The notes under the pieces: model-generated
The model's database searches: none
What the model was told of the DNA's origin: nothing
The model's input: the letters and a program-made list of their open reading frames with translations, nothing else
From: an uncultured Eubacteriales bacterium
Lineage (GTDB): Bacteria > Bacillota > Clostridia > Oscillospirales > CAG-382
Length of the DNA stretch: 56,645 nucleotides
Direction: 5' to 3'
Assembly (NCBI GenBank): GCA_934502885.1
Contig: CAKSUT010000016.1
Location: forward strand, 1 to 56,645
Part shown: in pieces, positions 43,740 through 51,283 of the stretch
Layout: each line of letters opens with the position of its first letter
Position numbering within the stretch: the stretch's first letter is position 1
Made by a program: the position numbers and the translations under genes

Positions 43740-44114
43740 TTACTCCTCTTTGCCTGCCGTAAATTTATTGAGAAGGCATATGCAGAGGATTATAACGCCG
43801 GTTACTGCGAATATACCGACGAGTCCGATAAGCATAACCTTAAGCGAATCAACAAATTCGGGTACGCATATCTTAAACTCGGTCACTGCCTTTTCAGCGT
43901 CTGCAGTTTCGGCCGTTTCGTCGTCTTCATTTTCCGCTGCCGTTTCGGGTACTTCTATATCGGCACTCACCGGCATCGCAATCGCCGGAGCGTCGGCAGC
44001 AACGGACGGCGTAACAACTTCGCCCTCGGCATTTTCCGCGAGGACAAGACCCGTTCCGAGAACGGAGAAAAGTACAAGCAGAACAGCTGTAACAGCAATT
44101 ATTTTAGATTTCAT
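43740..44114 (-). CDS. OadG-like small subunit of a sodium-pump decarboxylase
   Basis: The 124-residue protein has a cleavable-looking signal sequence (residues 1-26, ending in LAEN), a low-complexity acidic stretch of about 60 residues rich in Ala, Glu and Thr, and one C-terminal helix (VMLIGLVGIFAVTGVIILCICLLNK) that looks like the OadG/MmdD membrane helix. In textbook OadG the helix is N-terminal and the tail is cytosolic; here the order is reversed. It follows oadB by 21 bases. The family call rests mainly on context and the helix. No biotin-carrier gene is seen. Confidence 0.55.
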   Translation of the reverse strand: MKSKIIAVTAVLLVLFSVLGTGLVLAENAEGEVVTPSVAADAPAIAMPVSADIEVPETAAENEDDETAETADAEKAVTEFKICVPEFVDSLKVMLIGLVGIFAVTGVIILCICLLNKFTAGKEE

Positions 44115-44135
44115 AAGTTATCCCTCCTATTCCCG

Positions 44136-45284
44136 TCACATACTCTGGACGAATCCGAGAAGCAGACCGCCGGCAATTACCGACGCAACCTGTCCGGAAA
44201 CGTTTGTACCGATTGCGTGCATAAGGAGGAAGTTACTGCTGTCCTCGGCAAGACCCATTTTATGTACGACTCTTGCGGACATCGGGAATGCCGATATACC
44301 TGCCGCGCCTATCATGGGGTTGATCTTCTGCTTGAGGAAGAGGTTGAGGAACTTACAGAACATTACTCCGCCAACCGTATCGAAAATGAATGCGATAAGA
44401 CCGAGTCCGAGGATAAGGAGCGTCTGCGGATTGAGAAATTCCGACGCCTGCATTCTCTCAGCAATTGAGATACCGAGGAAGAGAGTGATAAGGTTTGCAA
44501 GAACCTTCTGTGCGGTATCCGAAAGGCTGTCAAGCACACCGCACTCTCTTATGAGGTTTCCGAACATAAGGAAGCCTATAAGAGCGACGCTCTTCGGGGA
44601 TACTATTCCGACAATTATCGTGATTATTATCGGAAAAAGAATCTTTGTCGTCTTGGAAACGCCGTCCTTGGCGTAAGGCATCTTTATAAGGCGCTCGTTC
44701 TTTGTCGTGACAAGTTTTATGACGGGAGGCTGAACTATCGGCACAAGCGCCATGTACGAATATGCGGCAACGACTATTGCCCCAAGGTAATTCGATTTAA
44801 GCACGTTCGCAACGAAAATCGATGTGGGACCGTCTGCCGCGCCTATTATACCTATGGAAGCGGCGTCCGCAATCGAGAAGCCGAAAAGTCTTGCCATACT
44901 GAAGGTAAAGAATATACCAAACTGCGCCGCCGCACCGAAGAGCATGAGTCTCGGGTTTGCGAGAAGCGGTCCGAAGTCAATCATTGCGCCTATTCCCACA
45001 AAGAGAAGAAGCGGAAAGAGTTCGTTTGCTATTCCCGACTTAAAGAGAATGCTCACAATTCCCTCTTCGCCGATGCTCTCCGCTACTGCCTGCGTAATTG
45101 CGCCGGAATTTGGGAGGTTTACGAGGATTGCGCCGAAGCCCATCGGCAAAAGAAGCGAAGGCTCCATTTCTTTCTTTATCGCAAGGTAAATGAGTATACC
45201 TCCGATAAGCCACATTACACACTGCTGCCATGTTATTGCAAACAGGTTTTCATACAGTACGCTTACCATACTTTGCAGATCCAT
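44136..45284 (-). CDS. oadB: Sodium ion-translocating decarboxylase beta subunit
   Basis: The beta subunit of oxaloacetate, methylmalonyl-CoA or glutaconyl-CoA decarboxylase removes the carboxyl group from biotin and pumps sodium outward. The 382-residue protein has about ten helices and the family blocks LLPMGFGAILVNLPNS, FVGIGAMIDFGPLLANP, GIIGAADGPTSIFVAN (conserved aspartate near residue 155) and LLMHAIGTNVSGQVASVIAGG. ATG 45284 follows AAAGGAC by nine bases. Only an OadG-like gene accompanies it; the alpha carboxyltransferase and biotin carrier must lie elsewhere, so the substrate is undefined. Confidence 0.92.
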   Translation of the reverse strand: MDLQSMVSVLYENLFAITWQQCVMWLIGGILIYLAIKKEMEPSLLLPMGFGAILVNLPNSGAITQAVAESIGEEGIVSILFKSGIANELFPLLLFVGIGAMIDFGPLLANPRLMLFGAAAQFGIFFTFSMARLFGFSIADAASIGIIGAADGPTSIFVANVLKSNYLGAIVVAAYSYMALVPIVQPPVIKLVTTKNERLIKMPYAKDGVSKTTKILFPIIITIIVGIVSPKSVALIGFLMFGNLIRECGVLDSLSDTAQKVLANLITLFLGISIAERMQASEFLNPQTLLILGLGLIAFIFDTVGGVMFCKFLNLFLKQKINPMIGAAGISAFPMSARVVHKMGLAEDSSNFLLMHAIGTNVSGQVASVIAGGLLLGFVQSM

Positions 45285-45321
45285 TTTTTCATTGTCCTTT
45301 CTATTTGTTAACAGCTCCACG

Positions 45322-45350
45322 ATTATACCACGGTGTTAAGATAATATCAA
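45322..45350 (-). promoter_or_regulatory. Sigma-A promoter of oadB-oadG-like
   Basis: Minus strand: TTGATA, 17 bases, TATAAT, ending 37 bases before ATG 45284. Confidence 0.75.
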
Positions 45351-45425
45351 GAGAAAACCATGAATCTTTGCATTAATTTAACAAAAATTCCACTGTATGA
45401 AAATCAAAGGACGGCATTTTTCGTG

Positions 45426-45431
45426 TATAAT
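45426..45431 (+). promoter_or_regulatory. Probable -10 box of the DUF1538-PII genes
   Basis: TATAAT preceded by GTG lies 33 bases before the TTG start. No good -35 is found 17 bases upstream (ATCAAA), which may mean an activator is required. Confidence 0.4.
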
Positions 45432-45464
45432 ATGTAATATAAGAAATATGTGGGAGGCAACTAA

Positions 45465-47033
45465 TTGAAATTCGGGAATTCCATTATCAAAAAAGAGCAA
45501 ACCATTCTGAAAGCCAAGATAAGAGAATCGCTTGCCTCGGTATTGCCGATTACTCTTATCGTCCTTGTCCTGTGCTTCACGATAGCTCCCGTCTCAAGCG
45601 GAACTCTTCTCGCTTTTATTGCGGGTTCGGTACTTCTTGTGGTGGGTATGGGCTTTTTCACTCTCGGTGCGGAACTGTCAATGACGCCGATGGGTGAATA
45701 CGTGGGCGCAAGAATCACAAAGTCGAAGAACATACTCACGATAATTCTTGTATCGTTTTTTGTCGGAGTTATGGTCACAATCTCAGAACCTGACCTTCAG
45801 GTACTTGCCGAGCAGGTGCCGAATGTCGAAAATATGACGCTTATACTTTCGGTCGCGCTGGGCGTCGGCATTTTCCTTGTTATAGGAATGCTGAGAATTG
45901 TATTTGCGGTGAGGCTGTCATATCTTCTTATAGGTTTTTATGCCGTAGTTTTCGCGCTCGCGTACTTTGTCTCGCCTGATTTTCTCGCAGTGTCTTTTGA
46001 CTCGGGCGGCGTTACTACAGGTCCCATGACAGTCCCCTTTATCATGGCTCTCGGCGTCGGCGTTTCGTCGATACGTTCCGACAGCAACGCAGAAAACGAC
46101 TCCTTCGGTCTTGTATCTCTTTCCTCAATCGGACCGATTGTTGCGGTGCTTATTCTCGGAATGATTTACAAACCCTCCGGTCAGGCAACAGAGAACTTTG
46201 CGGACTTAAGCATTGAAACGTCAACCGACCTCAAAAAGATATTTCTCGAAAGCTTCCCGGACTATATGAAAGAGGTTGCAATTGCGATTGCGCCGATAGT
46301 CGTATTCTTCCTGCTGTTTCAGTTTGCGAGCGGCAGAATAAAGGGCAAGACTCTCGCGAAGATTCTCATAGGCGTTGTGTACACCTACATCGGACTCATA
46401 CTCTTTCTCACAGGAGTAAACGTTGGCTTCATGCCGGTGGGAAGCTATATCGGAAAGCTTATAGGCGAACTCAGCTACAACTGGATAATAATTCCCCTCG
46501 GTATGCTCATGGGTTACTTTATAGTCGATGCCGAGCCTGCGGTACATATTCTCACAAAGCAGGTTGAGGAAGTAACCGCCGGCGCAATTCCCGGAAAAGC
46601 TCTTTCAATTGCTCTCGGACTCGGCGTTTCGGCGTCGGTCGGACTTGCGATGATGCGCGTGCTCACGGGAATATCGATACTCTGGATAATAATCCCCGGT
46701 TATGCGCTCTCCCTTATACTCACGTTTTTCGTGCCGAGCATATTCACCTCGATAGCGTTCGACTCCGGCGGAGTAGCGTCCGGTCCCATGACGGCGACAT
46801 TTCTTCTCGCTTTTGCAATGGGTGCCTGCGAGGCGGTCGGAGGGAACATCGTAACCGACGCTTTCGGCGTTGTGGCTATGGTAGCGATGACTCCTCTTAT
46901 TGCAATTCAGCTTCTCGGCCTTGTTTACAAGTATAAGCTCGACCGTCAGCACAAGAACGAGCAGACCAACGAGACGGTTGCTGCCGTCAGCGAAAATACG
47001 GTTTCCGACGATGAAGACATAGTGGAGCTTTAA
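45465..47033 (+). CDS. DUF1538 family membrane protein, probable transporter
   Basis: The 522-residue membrane protein has about twelve helices in two halves that repeat each other: LGAELSMTPMGEYVGA with VSFDSGGVTTGPMTVPFIMALGVG in the first, and GVNVGFMPVGSYIGKLIG with AFDSGGVASGPMTATFLLAFAMG in the second. This internal duplication and the SFDSGGV/AFDSGGV motifs are typical of DUF1538, whose transport substrate is unknown. The acidic C-terminal tail of about 30 residues is cytosolic. TTG 45465 is supported by GGGAGG seven bases upstream. The next gene, 43 bases on, encodes a PII-like tandem protein, which suggests regulation by a small signal. Confidence 0.82.
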   Translation: MKFGNSIIKKEQTILKAKIRESLASVLPITLIVLVLCFTIAPVSSGTLLAFIAGSVLLVVGMGFFTLGAELSMTPMGEYVGARITKSKNILTIILVSFFVGVMVTISEPDLQVLAEQVPNVENMTLILSVALGVGIFLVIGMLRIVFAVRLSYLLIGFYAVVFALAYFVSPDFLAVSFDSGGVTTGPMTVPFIMALGVGVSSIRSDSNAENDSFGLVSLSSIGPIVAVLILGMIYKPSGQATENFADLSIETSTDLKKIFLESFPDYMKEVAIAIAPIVVFFLLFQFASGRIKGKTLAKILIGVVYTYIGLILFLTGVNVGFMPVGSYIGKLIGELSYNWIIIPLGMLMGYFIVDAEPAVHILTKQVEEVTAGAIPGKALSIALGLGVSASVGLAMMRVLTGISILWIIIPGYALSLILTFFVPSIFTSIAFDSGGVASGPMTATFLLAFAMGACEAVGGNIVTDAFGVVAMVAMTPLIAIQLLGLVYKYKLDRQHKNEQTNETVAAVSENTVSDDEDIVEL

Positions 47034-47076
47034 AGGCACGCTGTGTACGACACGAATGAAAGGACAACATATACAA

Positions 47077-47766
47077 ATGAAAGAGATATCGTTATTGTTC
47101 ACAATTATACGGCGTGACAGCACCGAGGAGGTTCTCGAAATGTTCTCAAAGCTTGATGCGCACGTAAACTATGTTTCGCCATGCAACGGAACGGCAACGA
47201 TGCCGACGCTCAGTCTTTTCGGACTTGAGCACACGGAAAAGTCGCTCATAATTACGGTGACAACGCAGGCAAAAGCGGAAAAGCTCAGCCATGCACTGAA
47301 GGACAATCTCCTTCTTCATCTTCCCGACACCGGGGTGACGTTTATAGTGCCGATAAGCAGTCTCGACAGCGTGCATACTCTTGAATATATTTCACACGAC
47401 GAGGAACTGATCGATAAGGACGAGGAGGATTCCATGAGAATACAGAATGAACTTATTATAGCAATATGCGAAGCCGGATACACGGACCTTGTAATGGATG
47501 CGGCGCGCACCGCCGGCGCAACGGGCGGAACGACAATCAAAGCGAAAGGCACGGGAGCAAAGCGCGCCGAGAAATTCTTCGGCGTGTCGATCGCCGAAGA
47601 AAAGGAGCTCGTGCTTATCGTAACGTCCGTAAAACTCAGAAACGACATAATGAAAGCTATACGCAGAGATGCGGGGATTACCACAAAAGCGCACTCGTTT
47701 GTCATCTCTGTTCCGGTTACAAGCACCGAGGGCTTTGCTTCTTTTGACGCCGACGACGACTTATAA
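47077..47766 (+). CDS. Tandem PII-like signalling protein
   Basis: The 229-residue protein is two PII-like domains in one chain. The C-terminal one (about residues 118-229) has the PII pattern: ICEAGYTDLVMDAARTAGA, then GGTTIKAKGTG with the T-loop start, AEEKELVLIVTS and a final strand VISVPV. The N-terminal one (about 1-105) keeps the strands (LLFTIIRR, LIITVTT, TFIVPIS) but has a short loop with no Tyr-51 equivalent and is more diverged. The uridylylation tyrosine is missing in both, so the signal is probably ligand binding (ATP/ADP or 2-oxoglutarate-like) and not modification. Likely partner: the DUF1538 protein upstream. ATG 47077 lies about 12 bases from AAAGGA; an in-frame start 7 codons earlier is possible. 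Confidence 0.8.
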   Translation: MKEISLLFTIIRRDSTEEVLEMFSKLDAHVNYVSPCNGTATMPTLSLFGLEHTEKSLIITVTTQAKAEKLSHALKDNLLLHLPDTGVTFIVPISSLDSVHTLEYISHDEELIDKDEEDSMRIQNELIIAICEAGYTDLVMDAARTAGATGGTTIKAKGTGAKRAEKFFGVSIAEEKELVLIVTSVKLRNDIMKAIRRDAGITTKAHSFVISVPVTSTEGFASFDADDDL

Positions 47767-47790
47767 TATACATTTAAATGCATAAACTTC

Positions 47791-47843
47791 TCCCAGCCGC
47801 AAAATGTGTTCAACAGGCACCGTTTTGCGGTGGGGATTTTTGT
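47791..47843 (+). terminator. Terminator of the DUF1538-PII unit
   Basis: CCGCAAAA and TTTTGCGG pair across an 18-base loop, extended by CCC/GGG beyond a bulge, then ATTTTTG. Moderate strength because of the large loop. Confidence 0.6.
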
Positions 47844-47870
47844 TTATCTATACAAAATTTAAAATTCCTA

Positions 47871-47899
47871 TTGACAAACAGAAAAAAGAGTTGTATAAT
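47871..47899 (+). promoter_or_regulatory. Perfect-consensus sigma-A promoter of the amino-acid ABC transporter
   Basis: TTGACA, 17 bases, TATAAT, ending 87 bases before the start of the binding-protein gene. Confidence 0.9.
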
Positions 47900-47986
47900 A
47901 GCCGCATAAAAAGAATTTTTATGCATCGTTTACGTATATGCGGTGCAGCGTTCTTTTTGAATTTATTTATAATGGAGGAACTTATC

Positions 47987-48880
47987 ATGAAGTTCACAAA
48001 GATTCTTGCGCTTGCGCTTGCAGTTCTTATGCTTACGTTCTGCTTCGCAGCCTGCAACAACAATGCAAACACAGACGACAACAAAAACAACACTGAAGAC
48101 AACACCGATGTAAACGGTGAAACTCCCGACAACAACGGCGAAGAGACTCCCGACGTTGCAGACGATGAAACCAAGGGCACCAAGGGCGACGACGCTATTG
48201 ACGACAAAACCGACGACGTTATCGTAATGGCAACCAACGCTTACTTCAAGCCCTATGAGTACTACGAAGGCGACAAGATCATCGGTATCGACGCTGAAAT
48301 TGCTGAAGCAATCGCTGAAAAGCTCGGCAAGAAGCTCGAAATAAGCGATATGGCATTCGATTCCATCATCACATCAGTTAACGAGGGCGCTGTTGATTTC
48401 GGTATGGCAGGTATGACCGTTACTGAAAAGAGACTTGAGAGCGTTGATTTCACCTCCAGCTACGCTAACGGCATTCAGTCTGTTATCGTTAAGGAGGACT
48501 CCCCCATCACAACTGTTGACGACCTTTTCGCTGAAGGCAGCACCTACAAGGCAGGCGTTCAGCTCGGCACAACCGGTGACTCCTACGCTTCGGGTGACCT
48601 CGGCGCAGACCGTGTTGTTCAGTATGCTAACGCAAACGAGGCTGTTCTCGCACTCGCAGGCGGTTCCGTTGACTGCGTAATCATTGACAACGAGCCTGCA
48701 AAGGCACTTGTTGCCGAGAACGAAGGTCTCAAGATTCTTGAAACCTCCTACGCTGACGAGGACTACGCTATCTGCGTAAAGAAGGGCAACACCGAGCTTC
48801 TCGATGCGCTCAACAAGGCAATTGATGAGCTTACCGCTGACGGCACAATCGACAAGATCGTTGCAAAGTACATCGGCTGA
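47987..48880 (+). CDS. Amino-acid ABC transporter substrate-binding lipoprotein
   Basis: The 297-residue lipoprotein has a signal peptide with lipobox FAAC, an Asn/Asp/Thr-rich linker of about 55 residues, and a family 3 (polar amino acid) binding fold: ATNAYFKPYEYYEGDKIIGID near residue 82, FDSIITSVNEGAVDFGMAGMTVTEKR near 122 and LGTTGDSYA near 190. ATG 47987 follows GGAGGA. It starts an operon with the permease and ATPase; a hairpin at 48912-48934 may raise its level over theirs. The ligand is probably a polar or glutamine-like amino acid. Linker codons are A-rich like those of other lipoproteins here. Confidence 0.92.
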   Translation: MKFTKILALALAVLMLTFCFAACNNNANTDDNKNNTEDNTDVNGETPDNNGEETPDVADDETKGTKGDDAIDDKTDDVIVMATNAYFKPYEYYEGDKIIGIDAEIAEAIAEKLGKKLEISDMAFDSIITSVNEGAVDFGMAGMTVTEKRLESVDFTSSYANGIQSVIVKEDSPITTVDDLFAEGSTYKAGVQLGTTGDSYASGDLGADRVVQYANANEAVLALAGGSVDCVIIDNEPAKALVAENEGLKILETSYADEDYAICVKKGNTELLDALNKAIDELTADGTIDKIVAKYIG

Positions 48881-48911
48881 GTTCTGTAACGAAAGCGAAA
48901 CATAAAGTCTT

Positions 48912-48934
48912 ACGGGAATGGTCTCCATTCCCGT
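48912..48934 (+). other. Stable intergenic hairpin without U tract
   Basis: ACGGGAATGG and CCATTCCCGT form a perfect ten-base stem with a three-base loop, followed by TTGCGG and not a T run. It lies between the binding-protein and permease genes and probably stabilises the upstream mRNA or partly terminates transcription. Confidence 0.65.
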
Positions 48935-48994
48935 TTGCGGTATATATGCATTTATCGGCATATCCAAAACACCGGCACAATGGAGAGCACAATA

Positions 48995-50395
48995 ATGAAA
49001 AAAAAGAGTAAGTATCATTCCCTGAAAGTTGCATCGGTAATTATCATAGTAGCTATAATCGCGCTTGCGGTAACATACGCCGTACAGTCCGCAAACAACC
49101 GTTTCGAGGGAACCATGACCGTCGAGGAAGCGCAGAGCTTCGTTGACGCTGAACTGGCAAAACTTCCGAACAGTGTTGCCGCAGGTGCAAAGTATGTTGC
49201 CGAAAACTCGAAAGTAACTGTAAACAATGTTTCTTACGGCAACGAGCGCAACATCATACTCGACTGCACGTATGAAACTCTCGATATAGGCTCAGTCGTC
49301 AAGGCAAATGTTCAAAAATACGTGTCCGACGCCTACTCTTTCTATATCGACAACAAGAACAGAGGCGTAAAGACAAATGCGACAAAGATAAAGCTCCGCC
49401 TTACGACGATGCTTGAAGAAGACGCGAACACTGCCGAAAAAATGAGCGGTGACGTTGTTCTCGAAATATTCGACATTGATGGCGAGTACAATCTTTATCT
49501 CAGCGACGAGACGGTCAACACCGTTTTCGGCGGAATACTCGACGCGCAGAAGGCAATTGCCGCCGTAGATACGGTGACATATGACAGAGAAGAGGTTTCG
49601 ATAGTAAATCAGAACACGCTCAGAACCGGCATATCCGACTGTCTCAAGCTAACAAACTACGACAGTACAAAGCCCGACGCAAGCATTCCTCTTATTCAGG
49701 CATGGAATGCGGTAAAGTTCGATTTTACCAGAAACTTTATTTACAACAATCAGTGGAAATATCTTGCAAACGGCCTCCTCACGACGCTTGAGATTACGTT
49801 TCTTGCCGTACTTCTCGGTATATTTATAGGTTTCCTTGTCGCCGTTATCAGATGCACGAATCAGAAAACCGGAAAGCTTGAATTTATATCAAGCATATGC
49901 AAGATTTACCTCTCGGTTATGCGCGGTACGCCGGTTATGGTACAGCTTCTTATCGTGTACTTCGTCGTTCTTCTCCCGATAGGCGTTGAAAAATTTCCGG
50001 CGGCGGTTCTCTGCTTCGGCCTCAACTCGGGCGCTTATGTTTCGGAAATCGTCCGCGGCGGTATTATGTCGATTGACGAAGGTCAGACGGAGGCCGGCAG
50101 AAGCCTCGGTTTTACTTATATGCAGACCATGCTCTATATAATTATTCCGCAGGCATTCAAGGCAGTTCTTCCCTCGCTTGCAAATGAGTTTATCGCTCTC
50201 TTGAAGGAATCCTCGGTCGCATTCTACATAGGAGTTGCGGATCTCACGCAGGGAGGTCTTAAGATCCGTTCGATAACCTACAGCAACTATATGCCGCTTC
50301 TTGCGGTAGCTATAATCTACCTCGTACTCGTACTCGGTCTTTCGCAGTGCGTTTCGATACTCGAAAGGAGGCTCCACAAGGGTGATAAGCGTTAA
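48995..50395 (+). CDS. Amino-acid ABC transporter permease with fused extracytoplasmic domain
   Basis: The 466-residue protein has two parts. Residues about 258-466 are a HisMQ-type permease with the NGLLTTLEITFLAVLLG start, SVMRGTPVMVQLL and the EAA loop EAGRSLGFTYMQTMLYIIIPQAF. Before that comes one helix (about 13-31) and then about 220 residues of soluble alpha/beta sequence (32-252) which should lie outside the membrane and has no motif I know. Normal permeases of this class have about 220-300 residues in all. ATG 48995 is eight bases from GGAGAG; the ATG five codons earlier is inside that site. The ATPase gene overlaps its end by 14 bases. Confidence 0.9.
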   Translation: MKKKSKYHSLKVASVIIIVAIIALAVTYAVQSANNRFEGTMTVEEAQSFVDAELAKLPNSVAAGAKYVAENSKVTVNNVSYGNERNIILDCTYETLDIGSVVKANVQKYVSDAYSFYIDNKNRGVKTNATKIKLRLTTMLEEDANTAEKMSGDVVLEIFDIDGEYNLYLSDETVNTVFGGILDAQKAIAAVDTVTYDREEVSIVNQNTLRTGISDCLKLTNYDSTKPDASIPLIQAWNAVKFDFTRNFIYNNQWKYLANGLLTTLEITFLAVLLGIFIGFLVAVIRCTNQKTGKLEFISSICKIYLSVMRGTPVMVQLLIVYFVVLLPIGVEKFPAAVLCFGLNSGAYVSEIVRGGIMSIDEGQTEAGRSLGFTYMQTMLYIIIPQAFKAVLPSLANEFIALLKESSVAFYIGVADLTQGGLKIRSITYSNYMPLLAVAIIYLVLVLGLSQCVSILERRLHKGDKR

Positions 50396-51113
50396 AGATC
50401 TTTACAAGAATTTCGGCAAGCACGACGAAATAAAAGTGCTTAAAGGTGTAACCGAGCACATTTCAAGAGGCGAAAAGGTGGTTATCATCGGTCCGTCCGG
50501 AAGCGGTAAGTCAACCTTTCTGCGCTGTCTCAACCGTCTTGAAGAGCCGTCTGAGGGCGAGATTTGGTTTGAGGACACACTGATAACCTCACCAAAATGC
50601 GACATAAACAAGCTGCGCCGTAAAATGGGAATGGTGTTCCAGCATTTCAACCTCTTCCCTCACCTTTCCATTCTTGAAAACATCACTCTCGCTCCGATAA
50701 AGCTTCTCAAAACAGACAAGGCTGAAGCCGAAGCGAAAGCTATGGAGCTTCTCAAGAGAGTAGGTCTCCCCGACAAGGCAGACGCTTTTCCGTCTCAGCT
50801 TTCCGGCGGTCAGAAACAGCGTATTGCAATTGCGCGTGCGCTTGCTATGAATCCCGACGTTATGCTCTTTGATGAGCCTACATCGGCTCTCGACCCCGAG
50901 ATGGTCGGCGAGGTTCTCGACCTCATGAAGGAGCTTGCCGAGGACGGCATGACGATGGTTGTCGTAACACATGAAATGGGCTTTGCGCGCGAGGTTGCAA
51001 ACAGGGTTCTTTTCATGGACGACGGACGTGTAATCGAGCAAGGAACACCCGAAGAGATTTTCACATCTCCCCAAAACGACCGCACAAAGCAGTTTTTGCA
51101 GTGTGTTCTTTAA
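50382..51113 (+). CDS. Amino-acid ABC transporter ATP-binding protein (GlnQ-type)
   Basis: The 243-residue ATPase has Walker A GPSGSGKSTF near residue 36, Q-loop MVFQHFNLFPHLS, signature LSGGQKQRIAIARAL, Walker B VMLFDEPTSALDPE and the H-loop histidine in VVVTHEMGFAREV. GTG 50382 lies inside the end of the permease gene behind GAAAGGAGG, so translation is coupled. It powers the transporter made by the two preceding genes. A terminator follows. Confidence 0.96.
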   Translation: MISVKDLYKNFGKHDEIKVLKGVTEHISRGEKVVIIGPSGSGKSTFLRCLNRLEEPSEGEIWFEDTLITSPKCDINKLRRKMGMVFQHFNLFPHLSILENITLAPIKLLKTDKAEAEAKAMELLKRVGLPDKADAFPSQLSGGQKQRIAIARALAMNPDVMLFDEPTSALDPEMVGEVLDLMKELAEDGMTMVVVTHEMGFAREVANRVLFMDDGRVIEQGTPEEIFTSPQNDRTKQFLQCVL

Positions 51114-51130
51114 TTCGGATAAGTATTTTC

Positions 51131-51162
51131 GGCGGTGCAGTTATTGTGCCGCCGTTATTTTT
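51131..51162 (+). terminator. Terminator of the amino-acid ABC operon
   Basis: GGCGGTGCA and TGTGCCGCC pair over nine bases (two wobbles) around GTTAT and are followed by GTTATTTTT. Confidence 0.8.
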
Positions 51163-51192
51163 GAACTATTTCTTAATTCTTCGGAAAAGCTC

Positions 51193-51221
51193 TTGATTTT
51201 CGGAGCACTATATGATATAAT
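51193..51221 (+). promoter_or_regulatory. Sigma-A promoter of the CorC/HlyC family gene
   Basis: TTGATT, 17 bases, TATAAT, ending about 62 bases before ATG 51284. Confidence 0.8.
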
Positions 51222-51283
51222 AATGACTAATCTGCATAGAAATATTAAGCAGAAATATTTTATTCGGGAGTTGATCTTCTTTT

